Shown here: in pieces, positions 54,899 through 62,503 of the stretch
Position numbering within the stretch: the stretch's first letter is position 1
How the letters are laid out: every line of letters starts with the position of its first letter
From: Oscillospiraceae bacterium
GTDB lineage: Bacteria > Bacillota > Clostridia > Oscillospirales > Oscillospiraceae
Length of the DNA stretch: 64,000 nucleotides
Direction: 5' to 3'
Assembly: GCA_015068125.1 (NCBI GenBank)
Contig: SVLD01000005.1
Span: forward strand, 1-64,000
Program-made: the position numbers and the translations under genes
The notes under the pieces: generated by a model
What the model was told of the DNA's origin: nothing
What the model saw: the letters and a program-made list of their open reading frames with translations, nothing else
Databases searched by the model: none

Positions 54899-55825
54899 TT
54901 ATTCTTTATCTTCGTCGTAGACGACAATGGCGATATCATCGTAGGATACTTTTTGCCTGTAGTCAGGAGTGCCATCGCTGTTGTATACAGTATACCGGGT
55001 TCGGTTTCCGTATCTATCGTATTCGGAAGAGGTCTTTTCTGTTATTTCGCCTTCGGCGTCGTAGGTAACAGATCGAATTTGGTTTCCGTACTCATCGTAC
55101 TTATAGGTGGTTTCACCGGTTTTCTTTCCGTTGCCGTTTTTGAAAATTCTGCGAACTTCGTTGCCGTCTTCGTCGTACTCACATTCGTAGGTGCTTTCTA
55201 TATCAGTGTTTCTACCATAGTGTACGCAAAGGGTGACAAGATCATCGCCGTTATCATATCTGAACAAGAGGCTATATGATTCATTTTCGTCATAAAAAGC
55301 CATTTTCGAAATTCTGTCATCCTCGTCGTAAACATAAGTGAGTTTCGCTTCATAGATCACATTGTCTTTTTTGTCATAGACAGTGGCTTGCAGCAAATTG
55401 TTATGCTCATCGTATGTGTAGACATATTTGTTCTCGATTTTGCCGTCTTCGTCGTAATAGATTTCCAGGATGGGATTACCATAGTCATCATATTCGCACT
55501 TTATCTTATATGTGGTCTCTCTTGTGGACTCGCCACCGAGGTAGTTCGTATTTGTTACACGCTTATCTTCGTAACATACAGTAAAACGATCCAGAATTTC
55601 CTCAGTATCCTTAAAATCCCGGCATTGATCCAATTCTTCCAGCGCTTCGTTATAGTCCTCAGATTCGATCAGCTCCAGAGCTTGCTGATAGTGGTAATTG
55701 GGGACGAGATAGGAAATGATGACTTGCACTAGCAGAATGATAAGCACGATCACCACGGCGGCGGAAATGCATATGATTTTGATTTTCTTAGCCTTATTTG
55801 TTTGTGTGTCTGCGCCGTTTTTCAT
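54899..55825 (-). CDS. YD-repeat membrane protein 1
   Basis: The 308-residue protein has a short basic cytoplasmic tail, one membrane helix (about residues 17-42), a TPR-like helical hairpin (ALELIESEDYNEALEELDQC near 50-70), then about eight YD-type repeats of 20-24 residues of the form Y-x-Y-D-x-x-G-N. These resemble RHS/YD repeats of secreted toxin shells, but no toxin or protease domain follows; the protein ends within the repeats. The start has AAGGAGATGTT upstream, and it lies 32 bases after paralog 2, so the two are one operon. Function unknown. Confidence 0.75.
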   Translation of the reverse strand: MKNGADTQTNKAKKIKIICISAAVVIVLIILLVQVIISYLVPNYHYQQALELIESEDYNEALEELDQCRDFKDTEEILDRFTVCYEDKRVTNTNYLGGESTRETTYKIKCEYDDYGNPILEIYYDEDGKIENKYVYTYDEHNNLLQATVYDKKDNVIYEAKLTYVYDEDDRISKMAFYDENESYSLLFRYDNGDDLVTLCVHYGRNTDIESTYECEYDEDGNEVRRIFKNGNGKKTGETTYKYDEYGNQIRSVTYDAEGEITEKTSSEYDRYGNRTRYTVYNSDGTPDYRQKVSYDDIAIVVYDEDKE

Positions 55826-55857
55826 GGTAACATCTCCTTACATTGGAATACTGAATT

Positions 55858-56931
55858 TTATTTGGAATTGGGATTGAAAAAGACGATCTTTCCGCCGTAG
55901 GAATACTCATATTTCTCCATCAGCTTGCCGTCGCTGCCGTAGTGGACAGTGAGGAGGATATTTCCGTTTTCATCGTAGGTGTTCTCCAACTTGTCATGCA
56001 GGTTGCCCTGGTAGTCATACTGAAGTGACAGCGTCAGCTGTCCGGCTGCGTTGTAGGTATATGCTTCGCTGAATTCCAGTACGCCGTTGCCGTCGTAGTG
56101 AGCAGTGGACACCAGCATGCTGTTTTCGTAGGCGTAGGTGTCTTTGTACAGCATGGCACCATCGATGCTGTAGCAGGTCTGCTGAATAACCCTGCCAATG
56201 GAATCTGCGACATAGACATAGGAAAATTCGTCTTTAAATTCCAATACGCCATTTTGATCATAAGCGGCAGTTAGGGTGCAATTGCCTTCGGCGTCATAGA
56301 CGTATTCATTTGTAAAAACCAGTTCGCCGGTGCTGGTGTAGTGGGCATGGAAGATCTCGTTGCCGTCTTTGTCGTATTCGCTCTTGTCAGAGGACATCAA
56401 GATACCGCTACTGTCATAGAAAGCATATAAGCAACGGCTGCCGTTTTCGTGGTATTCATAGGTATGTGTTTCTTTAAATGTCAAACTGCCGGTGAGGTCG
56501 TATTGGGCTTCAACAGCGGTTAATTTTCTGCCGGATTCATCATAAGTGTACTCAGAACAGAATGTGGTTCCTTCTTCCACATTCTGGTAGGTGATCCTGA
56601 TGCAATTGCCGGCTTCATCGAAGACATAGGCATAGCGCTCATTGCTGACATACTCGGAATTGTTAAGGTAAGCGCAGTATTTTACATCCTTTTGCTCATA
56701 TTTGATGATAAAGCAGGGGAGCAGGTCTTCTGTATCCAGGAACTGGGGATATTTTTGGAGTTTTTCGTAGGCCTCGGCGTAACTACCGGCTTCAATCAGC
56801 TTCTTTGCGCTGTTATAGTTGAATAAAGGAGTGAAGTAGAATATGGCGGACAGAACGATGGCGGACACCAGCAGCACTGCCAGGGCGGCAAACAGAACGA
56901 TTTTGACGGTTTTCGGTTTTTTGTTTTCCAC
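55858..56931 (-). CDS. YD-repeat membrane protein 2
   Basis: The 357-residue protein starts at GTG 56931 (GAGGAG upstream). It has a membrane helix (about residues 9-33), the same helical hairpin as its paralogs (FNYNSAKKLIEAGSYAEAY near 37-55), and about eleven YD-type repeats. The hairpin is nearly identical to that in paralog 3, which points to recent duplication. It has its own promoter and is followed by paralog 1 in the same transcript. Orientation should put the repeats outside the cell. No known family name applies with confidence. Confidence 0.75.
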   Translation of the reverse strand: MENKKPKTVKIVLFAALAVLLVSAIVLSAIFYFTPLFNYNSAKKLIEAGSYAEAYEKLQKYPQFLDTEDLLPCFIIKYEQKDVKYCAYLNNSEYVSNERYAYVFDEAGNCIRITYQNVEEGTTFCSEYTYDESGRKLTAVEAQYDLTGSLTFKETHTYEYHENGSRCLYAFYDSSGILMSSDKSEYDKDGNEIFHAHYTSTGELVFTNEYVYDAEGNCTLTAAYDQNGVLEFKDEFSYVYVADSIGRVIQQTCYSIDGAMLYKDTYAYENSMLVSTAHYDGNGVLEFSEAYTYNAAGQLTLSLQYDYQGNLHDKLENTYDENGNILLTVHYGSDGKLMEKYEYSYGGKIVFFNPNSK

Positions 56932-56963
56932 AGTGTCAACTCCTCTCGTTTCGTTCTATGGAT

Positions 56964-56992
56964 ACTATATCACGATTCTGTCGGTTTGGCAA
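56964..56992 (-). promoter_or_regulatory. Sigma-A-type promoter of YD-repeat genes 2 and 1
   Basis: On the minus strand TTGCCA (56987-56992) and TATAGT (56964-56969) are 17 bases apart. Confidence 0.75.
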
Positions 56993-57000
56993 TAAAAGTT

Positions 57001-57028
57001 ACCCCCTGACCGAGAAGATCAGGGGGTG
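57001..57028 (-). terminator. Terminator after YD-repeat gene 3
   Basis: CCCCCTGA and TCAGGGGG form a stem, and T-rich sequence follows on the minus strand. It resembles the terminator at 54864-54896 (shared CCTGACCGAGA), so it may have been duplicated with the genes. Confidence 0.7.
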
Positions 57029-57035
57029 GTATGGA

Positions 57036-58550
57036 TTATTTGTCACTGTCGGTCTTGTTTGGATCGTAGCAGACGACCTTGCCGCTGTATGCGTACTCAT
57101 ACATATAGGTCTTGTCACCGTCTTCGTCGTAGCAGATCTCTTCTACACAGTTTCCATCCTTGTCATAGGCGTATTCGGTCTTGTTCTCGAGATCATTATC
57201 GCCGTCGTACTCTGCGTACAGCGTGCGATTGCCGTCCTTGTCGTACTCGTAGACATACTTGGATTTCATATCGTCATTGTCGTCATAAGTGACTTGCAAT
57301 GTCAAATTGCCATCTTCGTATTCATATTCGGTTTTGGAGTGGATATCGCCGGTGCTGGTGCGGTAGATCTCCAGGGTCATGTTGCCGTCTTTGTCGTAGT
57401 CATACTCATAACTGGATGAGACAGAGCCATCGACACTGTAATTGGTTTCGAGGATGCAGTTGTTGTTCTTATCGTACTCGTAAGTGGTCTTGTAGGCCAC
57501 GGTATCATCGGTGAAGTAGGAGATTTCCTGGGTCATGTTGCCGTTTTTGTCGTACTTGTATTCGTACCGGTATTCAGTGGTCAGGGCGCCGGTACTGTCG
57601 TAACGCTTATAATTTGTTACATTGCCGTGGTCGTCATAGGCCTGCTCGTACTTATACTTCAGATTGCCGCTGCCATCGTAGTAGGACATGACGGTGGGAT
57701 TGCCGTCCTTGTCATACACGCAATCTGCCTGAGTGTCGATATTGCCCTCTTCGTCATAGTAAACATAGCGCAGGCGGTGACCGGCCTTGTCATAATCATA
57801 TTCATACCGGTTTTCGCTGACACTGGGCTTTTCGCCATTGGGATAGTAAGTGTACGTTACGACGACTTCCTCATAGACGATAATGAAATGGGAAAGCAGC
57901 TCTTCCGTGTCCTGGAATTCCGGGTATTTCTGGAGCTTTTCGTAGGCTTCGGCATAGTTCTCGCTTTCGATCAGATCCTTTGCGCTGTTGTAGTTAAACA
58001 AAGGAATGAAGAAGAAAACGGAGGACAGCACGAGGGCCGCAACCACTGCCAGTGTGGTAAGGATCAGCATAATGTTCCGGAAGGTTTTGGGGACGGGGGT
58101 TACCACGGTCTGTCCGCAGCGAGAACAGAAAGCCTCCTGCATACCTTTCTGAGTTTCGGACTTCTTGGGCTTGCTCAGCTGGTGACCCAAAGCAGGGATC
58201 GCCTCCTCCTCCAAAACGCCGCAGCGCTGGCAGGTGTGGGCGCGCATACCGCTTTCCGTGCAGGAGGCGAAGCGCTGTACACTCCAGGCACCCCAGACAT
58301 GACCGAAGGGCGCAGCTTCCTGAACCTTGGTTTCACCGCAGACGGCGCAGCGAATGGTTCGGGAGCCGGGTGTAGTGCAGGTGGGCTTCGTTTCGTCCAC
58401 TACACCAAAATTGTGGTTAATCAGGGGCTTAAAGTTGTCCTTATACTCGTAGCCGCAGGCGCACCGGTGGAGGATATAGCCGCAGTCTTTGCAGGTGGAG
58501 GGGACAACGGTATCCTGGAACTGATGAATATGTACGTTGCCGTTTTCCAT
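57036..58550 (-). CDS. YD-repeat membrane protein 3 with N-terminal Cys-rich modules
   Basis: The 504-residue protein adds a 150-residue cytoplasmic N-terminus of Cys-pair modules to the paralog plan: CKDCGYILHRCACG near 18-31, C-x4-G-x5-C-x2-C modules near 56-72 and 94-115 each followed by a conserved GH, and FCSRCG near 138. A membrane helix (about 158-182), the helical hairpin (FNYNSAKDLIESENYAEAY) and about eleven YD-type repeats follow. The Cys modules probably bind zinc. Related modules occur in the proteins at 13482 and 19689. It has its own promoter and terminator; function unknown. Confidence 0.75.
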   Translation of the reverse strand: MENGNVHIHQFQDTVVPSTCKDCGYILHRCACGYEYKDNFKPLINHNFGVVDETKPTCTTPGSRTIRCAVCGETKVQEAAPFGHVWGAWSVQRFASCTESGMRAHTCQRCGVLEEEAIPALGHQLSKPKKSETQKGMQEAFCSRCGQTVVTPVPKTFRNIMLILTTLAVVAALVLSSVFFFIPLFNYNSAKDLIESENYAEAYEKLQKYPEFQDTEELLSHFIIVYEEVVVTYTYYPNGEKPSVSENRYEYDYDKAGHRLRYVYYDEEGNIDTQADCVYDKDGNPTVMSYYDGSGNLKYKYEQAYDDHGNVTNYKRYDSTGALTTEYRYEYKYDKNGNMTQEISYFTDDTVAYKTTYEYDKNNNCILETNYSVDGSVSSSYEYDYDKDGNMTLEIYRTSTGDIHSKTEYEYEDGNLTLQVTYDDNDDMKSKYVYEYDKDGNRTLYAEYDGDNDLENKTEYAYDKDGNCVEEICYDEDGDKTYMYEYAYSGKVVCYDPNKTDSDK

Positions 58551-58581
58551 GGTAACAACTCCTTTTTTATATTCTTTTATC

Positions 58582-58610
58582 AGTATACCACATTATTTTC
58601 CATCTTTCAA
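58582..58610 (-). promoter_or_regulatory. Sigma-A-type promoter of YD-repeat gene 3
   Basis: On the minus strand TTGAAA (58605-58610) and TATACT (58582-58587) are 17 bases apart. Confidence 0.78.
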
Positions 58611-58621
58611 TCCTTAGTTTT

Positions 58622-58652
58622 GCATCCCTCTGCGTATAAATCAGAGGGATGC
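58622..58652 (-). terminator. Stem-loop after cotJC
   Basis: GCATCCCTCTG pairs perfectly with CAGAGGGATGC; the T-run beyond is poor, so it may be a weak terminator. Confidence 0.5.
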
Positions 58653-58661
58653 GGCATGGTG

Positions 58662-59258
58662 TTACATATCCATAGCAGGGTTCATGAAGTAGACATTTTT
58701 GGGATTCAGCTTCTGACGCAGCTGCTCCATGGATTCGCCGAAGCGCTGGAAGTGGACGACTTCCCGCTCCCGGAGGAATTTGATGACGTCGTTGACATCG
58801 GGATCGTCGCTGAGCCGGAGGATATTGTCATAGGTTACCCGGGCTTTCTGTTCGGCGCCCATATCCTCGGTCAGATCGGCAATGGGATCGCCCTTGACCT
58901 GCATGGTGGCAGCAGTCCAGGGAGTACCGGAGGCAAAGGTGGGATAGACGCCTACGGTATGATCCACGAAATACTGCTCGAAGGGTGTGCCCTCGATATC
59001 TTTTTCCTTCAGGTTTCGGGTGAGCTGGTGGATGATGGCGCCAATCATCTCTAAGTGGTTCAGCTCTTCTGTGCCAATGTCCGTCAGCAGGGCTTTCTGC
59101 TCGTCAAAGGGCATGGAATACCGCTGGGACAGATAACGCAGCGATGCCCCCAACTCGCCATCAGGGCCGCCGTACTGGCTGATGATGATACCGGCAAGTC
59201 TGGGGTTGGGGCGGGCGATCTTCACGGGGTACTGAAGCTTCTTATTATACAAAAACAT
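58662..59258 (-). CDS. cotJC: Spore coat protein CotJC (manganese-catalase family)
   Basis: CotJC is a ferritin-like protein of the manganese-catalase family, placed in the inner spore coat. The 198-residue protein has the helical bundle with metal-ligand acidic and His residues in GTEELNHLEMIGAII near 62-76 and in the second pair REREVVHFQRFGESM near 162-176. Length matches CotJC rather than full catalases. AAGGAGGG precedes the ATG and overlaps the stop of the CotJA-CotJB gene, so translation is coupled. Sigma-E control is expected from the family. Confidence 0.92.
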   Translation of the reverse strand: MFLYNKKLQYPVKIARPNPRLAGIIISQYGGPDGELGASLRYLSQRYSMPFDEQKALLTDIGTEELNHLEMIGAIIHQLTRNLKEKDIEGTPFEQYFVDHTVGVYPTFASGTPWTAATMQVKGDPIADLTEDMGAEQKARVTYDNILRLSDDPDVNDVIKFLREREVVHFQRFGESMEQLRQKLNPKNVYFMNPAMDM

Positions 59259-59260
59259 AC

Positions 59261-59707
59261 TTAACCCTCCTTATTCGCGGCGTATTCCCAGGGCCAGGGA
59301 TCGTCCATCCAGGTATAGGAGTCATGATTGACCGGGGTGTGGTGAGTCATGGGGCCGCACTTTTCGCTGTAAGCCATCATGCCCTTGTGCATCATGTCCT
59401 GGTACGCGCGGTAAAGTTCCAGGGCTTCCTTGTCATCGGGGTGGGTGTCCAGGTACAGTGCCAGCTCCTGGATGGCGAAGCCCATGACCTGCAGCTCGGA
59501 TTTGGGCGTTACCGGCAGCTCTTTCTGGTTGACCATTCCCATAAAGGGAAGATCCAGACCGGGAAACAGGGTGCCCCGGATGAGGCCCTTTCGGGCTTCG
59601 TATTTCGGCGGGCTTTCCAATTGAAACGGTACATAGGGGTTTGCCAGCGGCGCCATGGCCGGCAGGCGTCCCATGCTGCCCTCTGGGTGGTTTTTCATGG
59701 ATTTCAA
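59261..59707 (-). CDS. Spore coat protein: CotJA-CotJB fusion
   Basis: In most spore formers CotJA and CotJB are separate proteins before CotJC. This 148-residue protein joins both: residues about 20-58 match CotJA (ANPYVPFQ, ARKGLIRGTLFPGLDLPF) and about 70-142 match CotJB (LQVMGFAIQELALYLDTHP, LYRAYQDMM, CGPMTH, MDDPWPWEY). TTG 59707 has AAGGAGG six bases upstream and is my preferred start; ATG 59698 is the alternative but sits 15 bases from that site. A CATAGAAT (59753-59760, minus strand), near the sigma-E -10 consensus, lies upstream without a clear -35. Confidence 0.85.
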   Translation of the reverse strand: MKSMKNHPEGSMGRLPAMAPLANPYVPFQLESPPKYEARKGLIRGTLFPGLDLPFMGMVNQKELPVTPKSELQVMGFAIQELALYLDTHPDDKEALELYRAYQDMMHKGMMAYSEKCGPMTHHTPVNHDSYTWMDDPWPWEYAANKEG

Positions 59708-59824
59708 AGGGATTCCTCCTTACGCTTAGAATCGAAACTGTCGTTTCGGGTCATTCTATGCCGCAATTTCTGTTTGGGTTCTTGCAGTTAGGGGACCGCC
59801 ATACCTTATAAAGAGGTGTTGTCC

Positions 59825-60529
59825 ATGAAATTGGAAAAGTATCTGGGATTGCTTCCGTTTTACTTGCTGACAGCGATTATAGTTATTGGGTTCGCTGCCG
59901 CTGGCAGCAGGGCTGTGACGGCTTCGGTGCAAAATTCGCCCGTCCGACGGGAGCATCGGATTGTCATTGATGCCGGGCATGGTGGTGTGGATGGGGGCGC
60001 CACATCTTGCACCGGGGTTCTTGAGAGTCAGATCAATCTGGAGATTGCCCTGCGGCTGCGGGATGTAATGCATTTGCTGGGGCACGATACGGTGATGATT
60101 CGCACAACGGATATTTCCGTTTACACAAAAGGAGAGACCATCGCTGCCAAGAAAGTATCGGATCTAAAGGAACGGGTACGGATCGTCAATGAAACACCTG
60201 GCAGCATTCTGGTCAGCATCCACCAAAACACCTTTTCTGACAGCAGGTACGGCGGTGCCCAGGTGTTTTATCCCACTACGGAGGGCAGTAAACAGCTGGC
60301 CGACCGGATGCAAAGCGCTCTGGTAAAATCCTTAAATCCCGGCAGCAGACGCACTGCAAAAAAAGGGGAGGGGATCTATCTGCTGGAGCGTATTTCCTGC
60401 CCCGGCGTGTTGGTGGAATGTGGCTTCTTATCAAACCCTGAGGAGGAATACCTGCTTCGCAGCAAGGACTATCAGATTAAGCTCTGCGCAGTGATTGCGG
60501 CGTCTATCTCCGAGTATATAAATGCTTGA
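59825..60529 (+). CDS. cwlD: N-acetylmuramoyl-L-alanine amidase CwlD
   Basis: CwlD, with PdaA, makes muramic-delta-lactam in spore cortex peptidoglycan, which marks cortex for germination enzymes. The 234-residue protein has a signal anchor (about residues 8-28) and an Amidase_3 domain with zinc ligands His in DAGHGGVDGGA near 49-59 and Glu in ESQINLEIALR near 68, the second His in SIHQN near 135, and catalytic Glu in VECGFLSN near 196. AGAGGTG is six bases before ATG 59825. It is divergent from the cotJ operon. Confidence 0.93.
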   Translation: MKLEKYLGLLPFYLLTAIIVIGFAAAGSRAVTASVQNSPVRREHRIVIDAGHGGVDGGATSCTGVLESQINLEIALRLRDVMHLLGHDTVMIRTTDISVYTKGETIAAKKVSDLKERVRIVNETPGSILVSIHQNTFSDSRYGGAQVFYPTTEGSKQLADRMQSALVKSLNPGSRRTAKKGEGIYLLERISCPGVLVECGFLSNPEEEYLLRSKDYQIKLCAVIAASISEYINA

Positions 60530-60554
60530 CTGGCAAACAAATGATTGGTATAAT
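60526..60554 (+). promoter_or_regulatory. Sigma-A promoter for radA
   Basis: TTGACT (60526-60531) and TATAAT (60549-60554) are 17 bases apart. The -35 overlaps the cwlD stop codon, so radA has housekeeping transcription separate from sporulation control. Confidence 0.88.
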
Positions 60555-60587
60555 CGAGAAAAAGACAGAGAAGGAGCTATTTCCGAT

Positions 60588-61949
60588 ATGGCCAAAACGA
60601 AGACGGTTTTCTTTTGTACCGACTGTGGATGTGAGACCCCAAAGTGGATGGGGCGTTGTCCCGGTTGCGGCGCATTTAATACCATGCAGGAGCATATTGA
60701 AAAGCCCATTGCTGCCGGCAGACGGCAAATTGAGTCCATTGGTACAACCCGGCAGCCCCAGCGGCTCTCAGAGGTCGTCAGTGGCAGCGAGATCCGCTTT
60801 TTCACCGGCCTGGGTGAACTTGATCGGGTTTTGGGCGGCGGCGCTGTGGCAGGCAGCCTGGTGCTTGTAGGCGGCGCACCGGGAATCGGCAAATCCACAC
60901 TGTTGCTGCAGATCTGCAACGAGCTTTGCAAAGAGCGCAGTGTGCTGTATATTTCCGGCGAGGAAAGTGAGCAGCAACTGAAGCTCCGGGCTCAGAGGTT
61001 GGGGGTCGCACCTCAGGATCTGCTGATCCTGTCTCAGACCAGACTTTCGGACATTTTGCAGGCAGTGGAGGAAACCAAACCGGACATTTTGATCGTGGAC
61101 TCCATTCAGACACTGTACAACGAGGACAATGAATCCTCTCCCGGCAGTGTTTCTCAGGTGAAGGACTGCACCATGACCATGATGCAGCTTTCCAAACAGG
61201 AAGGCATTACGGTGTTTGTGGTGGGACATATCAACAAGGATGGCAACATCGCAGGCCCGAAGGTACTGGAGCACATGGTGGACTGCGTGCTGTATTTCGA
61301 GGGCGATTCCAATTCCTCCTACCGGCTGCTTCGGGCGGCGAAGAACCGCTTTGGCTCTACCAATGAGATCGGTGTGTTTGAGATGGCGGATAAGGGGCTT
61401 ATCGAAGTACCGAATCCCTCGCAAATGCTGCTGGATAGCCGACCGGAAGCGGCTTCCGGTACCTGCGTTGCCTGTGTGATGGAGGGCAGCCGCCCCATTT
61501 TGGCAGAGGTTCAGGCATTGGTAACAAAGACCAGTTTTAATGTGCCCAGAAGAACGGCTGACGGCTTTGATTTTAACCGGGCGGCGCTGCTCATGGCTGT
61601 GGCCGAAAAGCGTGCAGGACTGAAGCTAAGCATGTTTGACGCATACATCAATGTGATCGGCGGACTGCGGCTGGATGAACCCGGTGCGGATCTTCCTGTG
61701 GTCTTGGCGTTGGCATCCTCTTATCGGGATGCGGTGATCCACGGAGATCTGGCTGCCATCGGTGAGGTGGGATTGACCGGAGAGATTCGGAGTGTTTCCA
61801 ATATGAATCAGCGGCTTTCCGAAGTAGCAAGACTGGGCTTTACCAAGTGCATCATTCCCAAGAACGGTTCGGACAAGCTGGAGATTCCCAAGGGCCTGTC
61901 AGTTTACCGGGTGCGGAACATCCGTGAGGCCATTGAGGTGGCGATGTGA
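60588..61949 (+). CDS. radA: DNA repair protein RadA
   Basis: RadA is a RecA-like, DnaB-shaped helicase that drives branch migration in recombination and transformation. The 453-residue protein has an N-terminal zinc finger (CTDCGCETPKWMGRCPGCG near residues 9-27), Walker A GAPGIGKSTL near 93-102, Walker B DILIVDSIQTLY, the RadA motif KNRFG near 249, and a C-terminal Lon-protease-like domain (VGLTGEIRSV near 390). I chose ATG 60588 with AAGGAG upstream; ATG 60522 lies before the promoter -10 and cannot be used from that transcript. Confidence 0.96.
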   Translation: MAKTKTVFFCTDCGCETPKWMGRCPGCGAFNTMQEHIEKPIAAGRRQIESIGTTRQPQRLSEVVSGSEIRFFTGLGELDRVLGGGAVAGSLVLVGGAPGIGKSTLLLQICNELCKERSVLYISGEESEQQLKLRAQRLGVAPQDLLILSQTRLSDILQAVEETKPDILIVDSIQTLYNEDNESSPGSVSQVKDCTMTMMQLSKQEGITVFVVGHINKDGNIAGPKVLEHMVDCVLYFEGDSNSSYRLLRAAKNRFGSTNEIGVFEMADKGLIEVPNPSQMLLDSRPEAASGTCVACVMEGSRPILAEVQALVTKTSFNVPRRTADGFDFNRAALLMAVAEKRAGLKLSMFDAYINVIGGLRLDEPGADLPVVLALASSYRDAVIHGDLAAIGEVGLTGEIRSVSNMNQRLSEVARLGFTKCIIPKNGSDKLEIPKGLSVYRVRNIREAIEVAM

Positions 61950-62437
61950 CACAGATTGAACTATGGGATGTTCTTGACGAGAACCGGAATCCTACCGGAC
62001 GACTCCATCGCCGTGGAGACCCCTTGCCAGAGGGGGATTATCACTTAACCGTACATATCTGGATGCAGCGCGCAGACGGCAAATTTCTGCTGACCAAGCG
62101 CTCACCCAACAAGACATTTCCGCTGATGTGGGAGACGACAGCCGGCTCCGCAATTGCCGGAGATGACAGCCTGACTGCAGCCCTACGGGAGGTCAATGAG
62201 GAGACCGGATTGGTACTGAAGCCGGAAAACGGGAGGCTCATGATGACCTGCAAGGCATCCGATCATTTTGCGGATATCTGGTACTTTCAGCAGGAGTTTT
62301 CCCTTGAGGATGTGAAGCTGCTGGAAGGGGAGACCTGCGACGCCCGGGCGGTCACCAAGGAGGAAATCCTGGAACTGGATCGCCAGGGGGTGCTTGTTCC
62401 CTTTGTCTATCTGCACGAACTGATGGACATGGTATAA
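61946..62437 (+). CDS. Nudix hydrolase
   Basis: The 163-residue protein has a Nudix fold with WDVLDENRNPTGRLHRRGDPLPEGDYH near the start (residues 7-33; quoted in parts: WDVLDENRNPTG, HRRGD) and the box GSAIAGDDSLTAALREVNEE near 67-86, with TGL after it. The first Glu of the box is Asp here, and the REVNEE metal cluster is intact. The arrangement recalls the YfcD/isopentenyl-isomerase-like subgroup. The substrate is unknown. GTG 61946 overlaps the radA stop, so it is co-transcribed with radA. Confidence 0.88.
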   Translation: MTQIELWDVLDENRNPTGRLHRRGDPLPEGDYHLTVHIWMQRADGKFLLTKRSPNKTFPLMWETTAGSAIAGDDSLTAALREVNEETGLVLKPENGRLMMTCKASDHFADIWYFQQEFSLEDVKLLEGETCDARAVTKEEILELDRQGVLVPFVYLHELMDMV

Positions 62438-62503
62438 AAGCAATTTTGTTATAGCTTTTGCCGTTGTCCTTTGTTAGCATAAGCATGTAAAGGAGGCGGT
62501 TGC

